From the NCBI GenBank assembly GCA_937894055.1, contig CALDHQ010000471.1, forward strand, positions 1 through 5,070: a stretch of 5,070 nt of DNA. The letters are read 5' to 3'. This stretch comes from an uncultured Polymorphobacter sp. (GTDB lineage Bacteria > Pseudomonadota > Alphaproteobacteria > Sphingomonadales > Sphingomonadaceae). Below are positions 1-5,070 of this stretch, piece by piece (the stretch's first letter is position 1; the number at the start of each line of letters is the position of its first letter). The notes under the pieces were generated by a model. That model had not been told where the DNA came from. It saw only the letters and a list, made by a program, of their open reading frames with translations, and searched no databases. The position numbers and the translations under genes were made by a program.

Positions 1-1498
1 TGCATACCTCCTCTCGACGCGCGCCAGAGTACCAAAGAATATGCATCACAAAAAATGCTGCATCATGCCACAACTCGATGCCCGCCTTCAGGCGGTGGGC
101 AAGCGAAAGACAGCCAGTCCAGATCGGGAGATGGAAGATTTCACGCCCCTGCTCGACCGAATAGCCGTCACGGTCATTCTGCGTATCGTGATCCGGACGC
201 TCGAAGGTAACATCGGTCCAGTCGAGGGCCGCCATGGGCACCTTCTTGGCGAGCCAGTCGCAAACGAGTCGCAAATTGAACATGTGACGATTCACAGTGT
301 CGACGCTGAGACCGATGGAAGGCTTGACATCTGGTTGGGTGGCAGTTGCCTTGGCATCCGTACAAATCGCCTCGAGCGTCATGGCTTCATGTCGAGGCGA
401 TTTGTGATGGTTGGCTGGCAATCGCGTAAAATGGTCATACAGGGCCAGCAAGTCAGACTGCTGCATCGAGGCAAGCGGCCGACCTACCATCGACTTCTCC
501 AGCAGGTAAGCCGCGACCCTGAATTGCCGTCTGGCGCTTTCGCCCCACACCTTGATCTTTGCTTCGGACTTTTTGCGCTTGAACTCCCCACGGCTCAGGT
601 CCGAATCTCCACCGGTTTTCGGCTTGGCGCGCATATATTCGTCGGCGGCTTGCGACGGTGACAATGCTGAAAGCGAGAACTCTTCCCCAGGTGCGTCCCC
701 GTGAACTTCTTCCGTCGTCGCAACGGCGACTTCCGGTTCATTGCACACCACGCTTTCTGACGATGCATCGTCGTTTTCGACTGGCTCTTGCGACTTGTAG
801 GGGGGACTGGTGGCCACCGTTTCCGCCAAGTCATTGGGCTGAGCGTCAAGACGCTCGACAGTCCATCCATCTTGAAAAAGTTGAACGGCTTCGACCCGTG
901 CTCTGCATGCCAGTTGTCTGCCTTCGGCCAACTGATGCGGCGTTACCGCATAGCCCAGGGCATCGAGAAGCTCTCTCCCGGCATCCAGCATCCCATTTCC
1001 CAAGTCGGGGCTGGACTTGAGCGCCTCGGCAATCACTTTACGTACTTCCCGACTTACACCGGGAAATTGGGTCTTTGGCGCTCGCCCGGCCGCAAGGTCC
1101 TTTGTGAAGCCGTCCCGCGCTATCGCGCCGAACAGCTCGCGCAACGCGTCGGTCCCTATCCGGACATTGCGGTCAATCTCGCCCAGGTCAGTGAGTTGAA
1201 AACCGAAATGCAGCCCTTCGATCTTGGAAAGATAGGCTCTGATTTCGGCTTGCATGATGCGCTGACAATCATCCGTCGCGATGCGGCCCGTTTTGACCTG
1301 CTGCTGAAACGACATCCTGAGTTCCTCACTGTGCGCGGTGAGCGATGCTGCACGGTGGCGGGCCACGGACGGCTCCTTCGTGCGCAGGCTGACTGCCAAT
1401 ATCAGAGGTTTAGGATCGAAGTTTGGAACTGCCAACTTTACGCGCCGGCGCCACCAATATGTGGCACCCCTGCGTTCGACATTTGCGATCTTCGGCAT
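1..1498 (-). CDS. Tyrosine recombinase / site-specific integrase with DUF6538-like N terminus (3' end beyond left edge)
   Basis: This is a continuous minus-strand frame of 499 codons from an ATG at 1496-1498 to the window edge with no stop, so the C terminus is missing. The N terminus (residues 1-20, MPKIANVERRGATYWWRRRV) resembles DUF6538, found at the start of many proteobacterial phage-type integrases. Residues about 40-220 look mostly helical, and 232-275 form an acidic, low-complexity linker. The core-binding domain spans roughly 285-445, with the family-like stretches LPANHHKSPR (360-369) and GLSVDTVNRH (396-405). The catalytic domain then begins and reaches box I, YSGARREEV (490-498), where R494 is the expected first catalytic arginine and E497 fits GxRxxE. 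The box II HxxR motif and the nucleophilic tyrosine would lie beyond the edge. It should catalyse integration and excision of a mobile island. GGGGA lies 6 bases before the ATG. At least 11 ATA, AGA or AGG codons occur here, unlike the neighbouring genes, suggesting foreign origin. Whether the full gene is intact cannot be seen. Confidence 0.92.
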   Translation of the reverse strand, partial: MPKIANVERRGATYWWRRRVKLAVPNFDPKPLILAVSLRTKEPSVARHRAASLTAHSEELRMSFQQQVKTGRIATDDCQRIMQAEIRAYLSKIEGLHFGFQLTDLGEIDRNVRIGTDALRELFGAIARDGFTKDLAAGRAPKTQFPGVSREVRKVIAEALKSSPDLGNGMLDAGRELLDALGYAVTPHQLAEGRQLACRARVEAVQLFQDGWTVERLDAQPNDLAETVATSPPYKSQEPVENDDASSESVVCNEPEVAVATTEEVHGDAPGEEFSLSALSPSQAADEYMRAKPKTGGDSDLSRGEFKRKKSEAKIKVWGESARRQFRVAAYLLEKSMVGRPLASMQQSDLLALYDHFTRLPANHHKSPRHEAMTLEAICTDAKATATQPDVKPSIGLSVDTVNRHMFNLRLVCDWLAKKVPMAALDWTDVTFERPDHDTQNDRDGYSVEQGREIFHLPIWTGCLSLAHRLKAGIELWHDAAFFVMHILWYSGARREEVC

Positions 1499-1612
1499 GG
1501 TCATTCCCCACATCGACTGGCTACAATCGTGGCCAATCGGAGGTGGCTAGGAGACGGCCCTAGATGGGCTCTCCTCGGGAAATGCGGGTCTTGGCTGGGT
1601 AAAACCGGTGCT
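1499..1612. other. Intergenic region between tRNA-Gln and integrase, probable attachment-site flank
   Basis: This 114-base gap separates the tRNA 3' end from the integrase start. It holds no plausible gene. It contains one copy of a 10-bp direct repeat of the tRNA 3' end (1590-1599) and two mutually exclusive short inverted repeats (CTAGG/CCTAG at 1547-1563 and AGGAGA/TCTCCT at 1549-1575). There is no run of T on the minus strand after either stem, so I see no intrinsic terminator for the tRNA. Such a position next to an integrase usually carries recombinase arm-type sites and the int promoter. That role is inferred, and no promoter here is convincing. Confidence 0.5.
1505..1509 (-). promoter_or_regulatory. 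Probable ribosome binding site of the integrase
   Basis: The minus strand reads GGGGA, then six bases, then ATG. This supports the ATG at 1498 as the start, as does the DUF6538-like sequence beginning immediately after it. Confidence 0.45.
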
Positions 1613-1620
1613 TGGCTGGG
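1590..1620. repeat. 10-bp direct repeat of the tRNA 3' end
   Basis: CTTGGCTGGG occurs at 1590-1599 and again at 1611-1620, 21 bases apart. The second copy covers the last bases of the tRNA-Gln gene (end of the acceptor stem, discriminator and CCA). With a one-base indel the likeness extends a few bases further on the side towards the integrase. The repeat is directly visible. A role as integrase binding site or duplicated attachment core is inference. Confidence 0.6.
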
Positions 1621-1687
1621 GCGGCAGGGATCGAACCTGCGAATGACGGCATCAAAAGCCGTTGCCTTACCGCTTGGCGACGCCCCA
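1613..1687 (-). tRNA. tRNA-Gln (anticodon TTG), CCA encoded
   Basis: The minus strand folds into a complete 75-nt cloverleaf. The acceptor stem is TGGGGCG/CGCCCCA with discriminator G and encoded CCA. The D arm is GCC-AAGCGGTAA-GGC. The anticodon stem ACGGC/GCCGT encloses the loop TTTTGAT, giving anticodon TTG (glutamine, CAA codons). The T arm is GCAGG-TTCGATC-CCTGC. All stems pair perfectly, so the gene looks functional. It lies 56 bases downstream of the WecA-like gene on the same strand, and its 3' end faces the integrase. tRNA 3' ends are common integration targets, and the element would have rebuilt the 3' part of the gene on insertion. The attachment core is therefore probably within or around 1613-1640. 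Confidence 0.97.
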
Positions 1688-1700
1688 ACAACAGGCGAGC

Positions 1701-1729
1701 GACCTAGGACGCCGGCAGTGAAATGGCAA
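1701..1729 (-). promoter_or_regulatory. Possible promoter of tRNA-Gln
   Basis: The minus strand has TTGCCA (1724-1729), a 17-base spacer, and TAGGTC (1701-1706). The tRNA 5' end begins 13 bases after the -10-like box, a spacing that would give a short leader. The -35 box and spacing are good, but the -10 match is weak. The site fills the short gap between the WecA-like stop and the tRNA, so the tRNA may have its own promoter or also be reached by read-through from the gene upstream. Confidence 0.35.
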
Positions 1730-1743
1730 GCCCGAAGCGTGCG

Positions 1744-2778
1744 CTATTCGGCAAATCGCGGCGCGGTATAGCGCGTAATCCACAGCACGAAGCCATAGAC
1801 AAACGCTGCGGCCACCAGCCAAATGAGGCCGGTGCCGGGCAAAGCGAGCGCCAGGATGTTGGGCACGGCGACCATCGCGACATAGATGAATAGGCCGCGC
1901 GGCCAGCCGAAGCTGCGATGCAGGTGGTGGTGCAAATGGTCACGGTCGGCTTCGAACATCGAACGGCCGCCGAGCTTGCGCGCCACCATCAACCGGATCG
2001 TGTCATAAACGGGAATCGCGAACATCACCGCGACATCGTCGGCACGCATCACCGCGAAGTCATGGTTGTAGGCATAGATGGCGAGCAGGCCGAATTGCGT
2101 CGAAATCGCATAGCTGCCGGCGTCCCCGACAAACAGATGCTGCCGCATGTTGAACCACAGCATCACCGCCAGCGCGACGCCGGTAGCGGCCAGAATCGGC
2201 AGCATCGGTTGCGGCAGGTGGAACGCCAGCACGAACGTCCACACCAGCCCCATGCTGATGACGATACCGTCCTTGCCGTCGGCCATGTTGACGGCATTGA
2301 GCAGGCCGACGAGGCACAGCAGCACGAATGCCGCACCGCCGGCGCCAACGAGCCAAACGCCCTGTTGTCCGGCAAAGCGCAGGACCGACAGGTTGAAATC
2401 GGGGACATTCATGACCGTCAGCAGGAACACGATCGATGACAGCACCAAGCGCATTGCCGGGCTGAGCCCGAACCGGTCATCGGCAAAACCGATGGCAAAC
2501 ATCAGGAACACCGCAATGGCGAAGCCCAGCAGCGTCTGCTGCAGCGACGGCCCGATACCCTCGCCGAACCAATAGACGGCAAAGGTCGAAAACAGCGACG
2601 ACAGCACGATGGCGGTGCCGCCGACCATCGGCGTCACCAGTTCGTGGCGCTTGCGGCCACCGTCGGTATCGGGAAAATCGAGAACGTCGAGCTTATGGCC
2701 GATGACGCTGGCGTTGCGCCCGAAAACCAGCGACACGACAAGCGCGAACAGAATGGAAGCAAGCATCGTCGAATTCAC
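1744..2778 (-). CDS. WecA/MraY-family undecaprenyl-phosphate sugar-1-phosphate transferase
   Basis: This 344-residue polytopic membrane protein should transfer a sugar 1-phosphate, probably N-acetylhexosamine 1-phosphate, from a UDP-sugar to undecaprenyl phosphate on the cytoplasmic face of the inner membrane. That is the first step of O-antigen, enterobacterial common antigen-like or exopolysaccharide synthesis. Family hallmarks are all present: the acidic pair D100-D101 in GFADDRFGL, the NAVNMADGKDG motif (161-171, with N164 and D167), FVGDAGSY (216-223, D219), and the histidine-rich loop DRDHLHHHL (278-286), which resembles the WecA HIHH motif for UDP-HexNAc. About ten hydrophobic segments surround these loops. 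Length matches WecA-type enzymes. I chose the GTG at 2776-2778 because GGAG lies ten bases upstream. An in-frame ATG four codons later (2764-2766) is the alternative. It is transcribed divergently from the epimerase, with tRNA-Gln downstream. Sugar specificity cannot be fixed by reading alone. Confidence 0.93.
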   Translation of the reverse strand: MNSTMLASILFALVVSLVFGRNASVIGHKLDVLDFPDTDGGRKRHELVTPMVGGTAIVLSSLFSTFAVYWFGEGIGPSLQQTLLGFAIAVFLMFAIGFADDRFGLSPAMRLVLSSIVFLLTVMNVPDFNLSVLRFAGQQGVWLVGAGGAAFVLLCLVGLLNAVNMADGKDGIVISMGLVWTFVLAFHLPQPMLPILAATGVALAVMLWFNMRQHLFVGDAGSYAISTQFGLLAIYAYNHDFAVMRADDVAVMFAIPVYDTIRLMVARKLGGRSMFEADRDHLHHHLHRSFGWPRGLFIYVAMVAVPNILALALPGTGLIWLVAAAFVYGFVLWITRYTAPRFAE

Positions 2779-2788
2779 GAATTTTCCA

Positions 2789-2792
2789 CTCC
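2789..2792 (-). promoter_or_regulatory. Probable ribosome binding site of the WecA-like gene
   Basis: GGAG on the minus strand stands ten bases before the GTG start at 2778. The spacing is slightly long, but this is the best Shine-Dalgarno-like sequence near either candidate start, and it favours GTG over the ATG four codons downstream. Confidence 0.4.
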
Positions 2793-2896
2793 GGACGTGT
2801 CAGCAATTGATTAACGGTTTTCAACTAATGCCCAAACACCTACTGCTTTGTCGGCGCTGCGGCAAGTTTCCGTTTGCACCGGAATGGTTGTGGGCC

Positions 2897-2902
2897 AGGA
2901 GA
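2897..2902 (+). promoter_or_regulatory. Ribosome binding site deciding the epimerase start
   Basis: AGGAGA stands five bases before the GTG at 2908, a near-ideal Shine-Dalgarno placement. It selects this GTG over an in-frame TTG at 2848, whose extra 20 residues would precede the expected N-terminal beta strand of the Rossmann fold. Confidence 0.8.
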
Positions 2903-2907
2903 TAACA

Positions 2908-3903
2908 GTGGCAGTTCTTGTTACCGGTGCGGCCGGGTTCATCGGATTTCATGTGGCGCAGGCCTTGCTGGCGCGCGGAGAATCGGTCGTCGGCATCGAC
3001 AATTTCAATAGCTACTATCCCGTCTCGCTCAAGCGCGACCGCATCGCTGCACTGGTCGCCGCCTACCCCGACTTCACCTGCATCGAAGGCGACTTTGGCG
3101 CCGAAGGGGCATTGTCGGCATTGCTCGGCGACCGCGCCATCGACCGCATCATCCACCTCGGCGCCCAGGCCGGCGTCCGCTATTCGATCGAAGCGCCGTT
3201 TGCCTATGCGCGGTCGAACCTGATCGGCCATCTGGAGGTGCTCGAATATGCGCGGGCGCGGCAGGTGCGCCACCTGGTCTACGCCTCCTCATCGTCGGTC
3301 TATGGCGGCAATAGCAAGCTGCCGTTCGCCGTCGAGGACCGCGTCGATCACCCGGTCTCGCTCTACGCCGCGACCAAAAAGGCCGACGAGTTGATGAGCG
3401 AGAGCTACGCGCATCTGTACCGGTTTCCACAGACCGGCCTGCGCTTCTTCACGGTCTATGGGCCATGGGGGCGGCCCGACATGGCGCCGTGGCTGTTCAC
3501 CGATGCCATTCTCGCCGGCCGGCCGATCCGGCTGTTCAACCACGGCAATGTCCGGCGCGACTTCACCTATATCGATGACATTGTTGCCGGCGTCATTGGC
3601 GCGCTGGATCATGTGCCCGCCGATGACGGTGCGCAGAAGCCCGGTGGGTCGAAATCACCGCACGCGATCTATAATCTTGGCAACGAAGTTTCCGAGCCGG
3701 TCAGCCGGCTTGTCGAAGCCATCGAGGCTGCCTGCGGGCGCAAGGCCGTCACCGAGCTTGTGCCGATGCAGCCCGGCGATGTCGAAGGCACGCACGCCGA
3801 TATCGACGTGACCCGCCGCAACCTCGGCTTTTCACCGCGCATCGGCCTCGATGCTGGCATTGCGCGCTTTGTCGACTGGTTCCGGCGCTACCACAACGTC
3901 TAG
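2908..3903 (+). CDS. NAD-dependent nucleotide-sugar epimerase, probably UDP-glucuronate 4-epimerase
   Basis: This 331-residue extended short-chain dehydrogenase/reductase is predicted to interconvert UDP-glucuronate and UDP-galacturonate in the cytoplasm with bound NAD, supplying uronic acid for polysaccharide synthesis. The N-terminal Rossmann fold shows GAAGFIG (7-13) and D31 at the end of the second strand, followed by NFNSYY. The active site has the serine run ASSSSVYG (126-133) and YAATK (Y153 and K157). HLGAQAGVRYS (83-93), FTVYGPWGRPDMA, RRDFTYIDD (216-224) and PGDVEGTHAD (289-298) are much closer to UDP-glucuronate 4-epimerases of the CapI/LpsL type than to GalE. Length is normal for that group and there is no N-terminal membrane segment. 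It starts at GTG behind a strong ribosome binding site. It diverges from the lipid-carrier transferase and converges on the exporter, so it is probably a single-gene unit. A different UDP-sugar substrate remains possible. Confidence 0.9.
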   Translation: MAVLVTGAAGFIGFHVAQALLARGESVVGIDNFNSYYPVSLKRDRIAALVAAYPDFTCIEGDFGAEGALSALLGDRAIDRIIHLGAQAGVRYSIEAPFAYARSNLIGHLEVLEYARARQVRHLVYASSSSVYGGNSKLPFAVEDRVDHPVSLYAATKKADELMSESYAHLYRFPQTGLRFFTVYGPWGRPDMAPWLFTDAILAGRPIRLFNHGNVRRDFTYIDDIVAGVIGALDHVPADDGAQKPGGSKSPHAIYNLGNEVSEPVSRLVEAIEAACGRKAVTELVPMQPGDVEGTHADIDVTRRNLGFSPRIGLDAGIARFVDWFRRYHNV

Positions 3904-3925
3904 GCGGGCACCGCACCCCGGCCTA
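3901..3925. terminator. Hairpin joining the two convergent stop codons, possible weak bidirectional terminator
   Basis: TAGGC (3901-3905) pairs with GCCTA (3921-3925), and GGG (3906-3908) pairs with CCC (3917-3919) across a one-base bulge, giving an eight-pair GC-rich stem with an eight-base loop. It spans both stop codons and the 19-base gap between the epimerase and exporter genes. Only TTT follows on the plus strand and no T-run on the minus strand, so efficient intrinsic termination is doubtful. Confidence 0.3.
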
Positions 3926-5070
3926 TTTGGCGAGCAGCGCGATCGTTGCCACCGACGTAATCAGGTTGCCGAGAATACCCGCGACATTTGTCGCAATATC
4001 CAGCTTGAACAGCGGGTCGATATCCTTCGGCACGATGATGGTGCTGCCCGGCGGCACGACGATGCCGCGTCCGGAGTTGCGCACCGGCTGTGCGGTACCA
4101 TTGGGCAGCACGAGGAAGGTGCGACCCGAATCCGCCGTCGCGGCCGTCCCGCCGGTTTCGCTGATATATTCCTTCACGCCCTTGCCGGCGATGAACTGCA
4201 AGGCGCCGGGATTGCTGACATCGCCCAGTGCGAGCACGAAATTGGGCCGCGTCGGCATGTAGATCGCGTCACCCGAATTCATCACGGTATCGAGGTCAGG
4301 CCGGATCGCCAAAACGCGCGGATCGGCTTCGATCACCACACGACCGGGCGCTTCGATCGTTGAAAGCGTGGCAATCAGGTTCGATGCTGCCTCAATCGAA
4401 TCGCCGCTTGATTCCTTGCGTGCCGAAACCGCCAGAAGCGCGTTGGCCATCTCGCGACCGGTGCGGCGGAAGCCTTCCTGTTGAAGTTCCTTGACGCTGC
4501 GACGCGTAAAGATGGCGCCATAGGGATAGGCGAGACTGGTCACGCCGCCAGCGCGCGCGATCAGCTGCGACAGCGTTTCGCCGCGGCGGATCGAATACAG
4601 CCCGGGCCGGCCGAATTCGCCGGTCAACAGCACGCCGCCGGCTTCGAATTGCGGCAACGCAGCGTTGAAGCGAATGTCATCGCCCGGTCGCAGGATTGCG
4701 GTCGCGAGCATCGTGCCACCGGCATCGATTTCCATATGCTGCTCGCCCGTCGTCGAAGCCTGCGCGCGAATGATGTCGAGCGACAGCGACGACGAGTTGG
4801 TCAGCAAGCCCTGCGCGACATTGGCAATGTCACGCGCGCTGACGGCATCGGCAATCGGATAGGCACCGGGCTGGCGCACGGCACCGCCAACGCCGATGGC
4901 GTTTTCAATCAGGATCGGCAGCAGCCCGGGCTCGCTTTCGAAAATGATCGGGCAACGCAGGTTGCGCTGCGCATCGGCATCATCATCCGTTGCAGCATCG
5001 CGGAGATCCTGCTGCTGCACCGTCAAGCCCGCGGTGTCTGCGCCGGTGCGCAAAGATTCATCGCCGCGGC
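3923..5070 (-). CDS. SLBB-domain polysaccharide export protein, Wza/KpsD-like (5' end beyond right edge)
   Basis: The frame is open to the right edge, so 381 C-terminal residues are visible and the signal peptide and any lipobox are off-window. A TTG at 5051-5053 is in frame but reads as an ordinary leucine within an ongoing sequence, not as a start. Counting from the first full codon (5066-5068), SLBB-like beta-grasp repeats lie at about 56-105 (GVGGAVRQPGAYPI), 143-195 (LLTGEFGRPGLYSIRRGETL) and 277-325 (LALGDVSNPGAL). They are followed by VPPGSTIIVPKD and a hydrophobic C-terminal helix at about 357-380. This architecture belongs to outer-membrane polysaccharide export (OPX) proteins, which form the periplasmic and outer-membrane channel for capsule or exopolysaccharide. 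The three SLBB modules and length suggest a large form nearer KpsD than a minimal Wza. It ends 19 bases from the convergent epimerase stop and is probably the last gene of an export operon lying to the right. Confidence 0.88.
   Translation of the reverse strand, partial: RGDESLRTGADTAGLTVQQQDLRDAATDDDADAQRNLRCPIIFESEPGLLPILIENAIGVGGAVRQPGAYPIADAVSARDIANVAQGLLTNSSSLSLDIIRAQASTTGEQHMEIDAGGTMLATAILRPGDDIRFNAALPQFEAGGVLLTGEFGRPGLYSIRRGETLSQLIARAGGVTSLAYPYGAIFTRRSVKELQQEGFRRTGREMANALLAVSARKESSGDSIEAASNLIATLSTIEAPGRVVIEADPRVLAIRPDLDTVMNSGDAIYMPTRPNFVLALGDVSNPGALQFIAGKGVKEYISETGGTAATADSGRTFLVLPNGTAQPVRNSGRGIVVPPGSTIIVPKDIDPLFKLDIATNVAGILGNLITSVATIALLAK

Larger units (their letters stand above)
2779..2907. 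promoter_or_regulatory. Divergent intergenic promoter region
   Basis: This 129-base gap lies between two divergently transcribed genes, so promoters for both must lie in or near it. Its middle (about 2805-2832) is AT-rich compared with the surroundings. On the minus strand a weak TTGGGC, 16-base spacer, TAATCA pair can be read, which would leave a leader of roughly 30 bases before the WecA-like GTG. A small dyad TTGA...TCAA (2807-2824) also sits here. I see no convincing plus-strand -35/-10 pair. Confidence 0.35.

Noticed and set aside
256..275. Short direct repeat AGTCGCAAA at 256-264 and 267-275
   Set aside because: A single nine-base repeat inside coding sequence with no further copies is consistent with chance and with the encoded residues LRLVCDW.
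41..661. A 206-codon plus-strand open frame
   Set aside because: It is fully antisense to the core-binding and catalytic part of the integrase and has no recognisable motif or ribosome binding site.
759..772. A perfect 14-bp palindrome GACGATGCATCGTC in the integrase linker region
   Set aside because: It needs only seven independent matches, and about 0.3 such palindromes are expected by chance in a window of this size. It has no loop and no second copy.
1..1498. Integrase as a pseudogene
   Set aside because: Three weak minus-strand frames gave an impression of fragments, but direct translation from the ATG at 1498 is uninterrupted to the edge with family motifs in order, so no frameshift or stop is visible in this part.
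788..1771. A 327-codon plus-strand open frame
   Set aside because: It runs antisense to the integrase and straight through the tRNA-Gln gene, giving the well-known artefact peptide GRQGSNLR from an antisense T arm. It has no family resemblance, and the opposite strand has a recognisable protein.
1918..2439. A His-, Gln- and Arg-rich 173-codon plus-strand frame
   Set aside because: Its odd composition is the antisense shadow of the hydrophobic WecA-like membrane protein, as expected from codons of opposite hydropathy.
2848..2907. N-terminal extension of the epimerase from an in-frame TTG
   Set aside because: The extra 20 residues precede the expected first beta strand, the TTG has no good ribosome binding site, and GTG at 2908 has AGGAGA at ideal spacing.
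2821..3273. A 150-codon minus-strand frame across the start of the epimerase
   Set aside because: It is antisense to the Rossmann-fold coding sequence and shows no motif of its own.
3851..4363. A 170-codon plus-strand frame at the end of the epimerase
   Set aside because: It overlaps the epimerase 3' end out of frame and is then antisense to the exporter. It shows no family resemblance.

Overview
The window holds a junction between a chromosomal surface-polysaccharide locus and what looks like the end of an integrated genomic island at a tRNA gene. GC-rich codon use, GTG starts, and a WecA-like initiator next to a UDP-glucuronate 4-epimerase-like enzyme and an SLBB-domain exporter suggest an alphaproteobacterium, perhaps Sphingomonadales. 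That assignment is by resemblance only.

Positions 1-1498 (minus strand) are one uninterrupted reading frame that leaves the left edge without a stop. It encodes the first 499 residues of a large tyrosine recombinase: a DUF6538-like N terminus, a long helical region, an acidic linker, the core-binding domain, and the start of the catalytic domain including the box I arginine (GxRxxE). It lies 114 bases beyond the 3' end of an intact tRNA-Gln(TTG) gene with encoded CCA (1613-1687), on the same strand. This is the classic layout of an island integrated at a tRNA 3' end, with the integrase as the first island gene and the rest of the island beyond the left edge. A 10-bp direct repeat of the tRNA 3' end sits just inside the putative island. 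The integrase coding sequence also contains a 14-bp perfect inverted repeat.

Positions 1744-5070 are host-like and carry three polysaccharide genes. A polytopic WecA/MraY-family sugar-1-phosphate transferase (minus, 1744-2778) would start synthesis on undecaprenyl phosphate. A divergent NAD-dependent epimerase (plus, 2908-3903), most like UDP-glucuronate 4-epimerases, would supply UDP-galacturonate. A convergent Wza/KpsD-type SLBB export protein (minus, 3923-5070, start beyond the right edge) would carry the finished chain across the envelope. Together they cover initiation, precursor supply and export of a capsule or exopolysaccharide. The assembling glycosyltransferases, flippase and polymerase are not in the window.

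I see no CRISPR array, insertion sequence or clearly new defence system here. The most unusual signals are the att-region repeats and the inverted repeat inside the integrase. Island cargo, if present, lies left of position 1.
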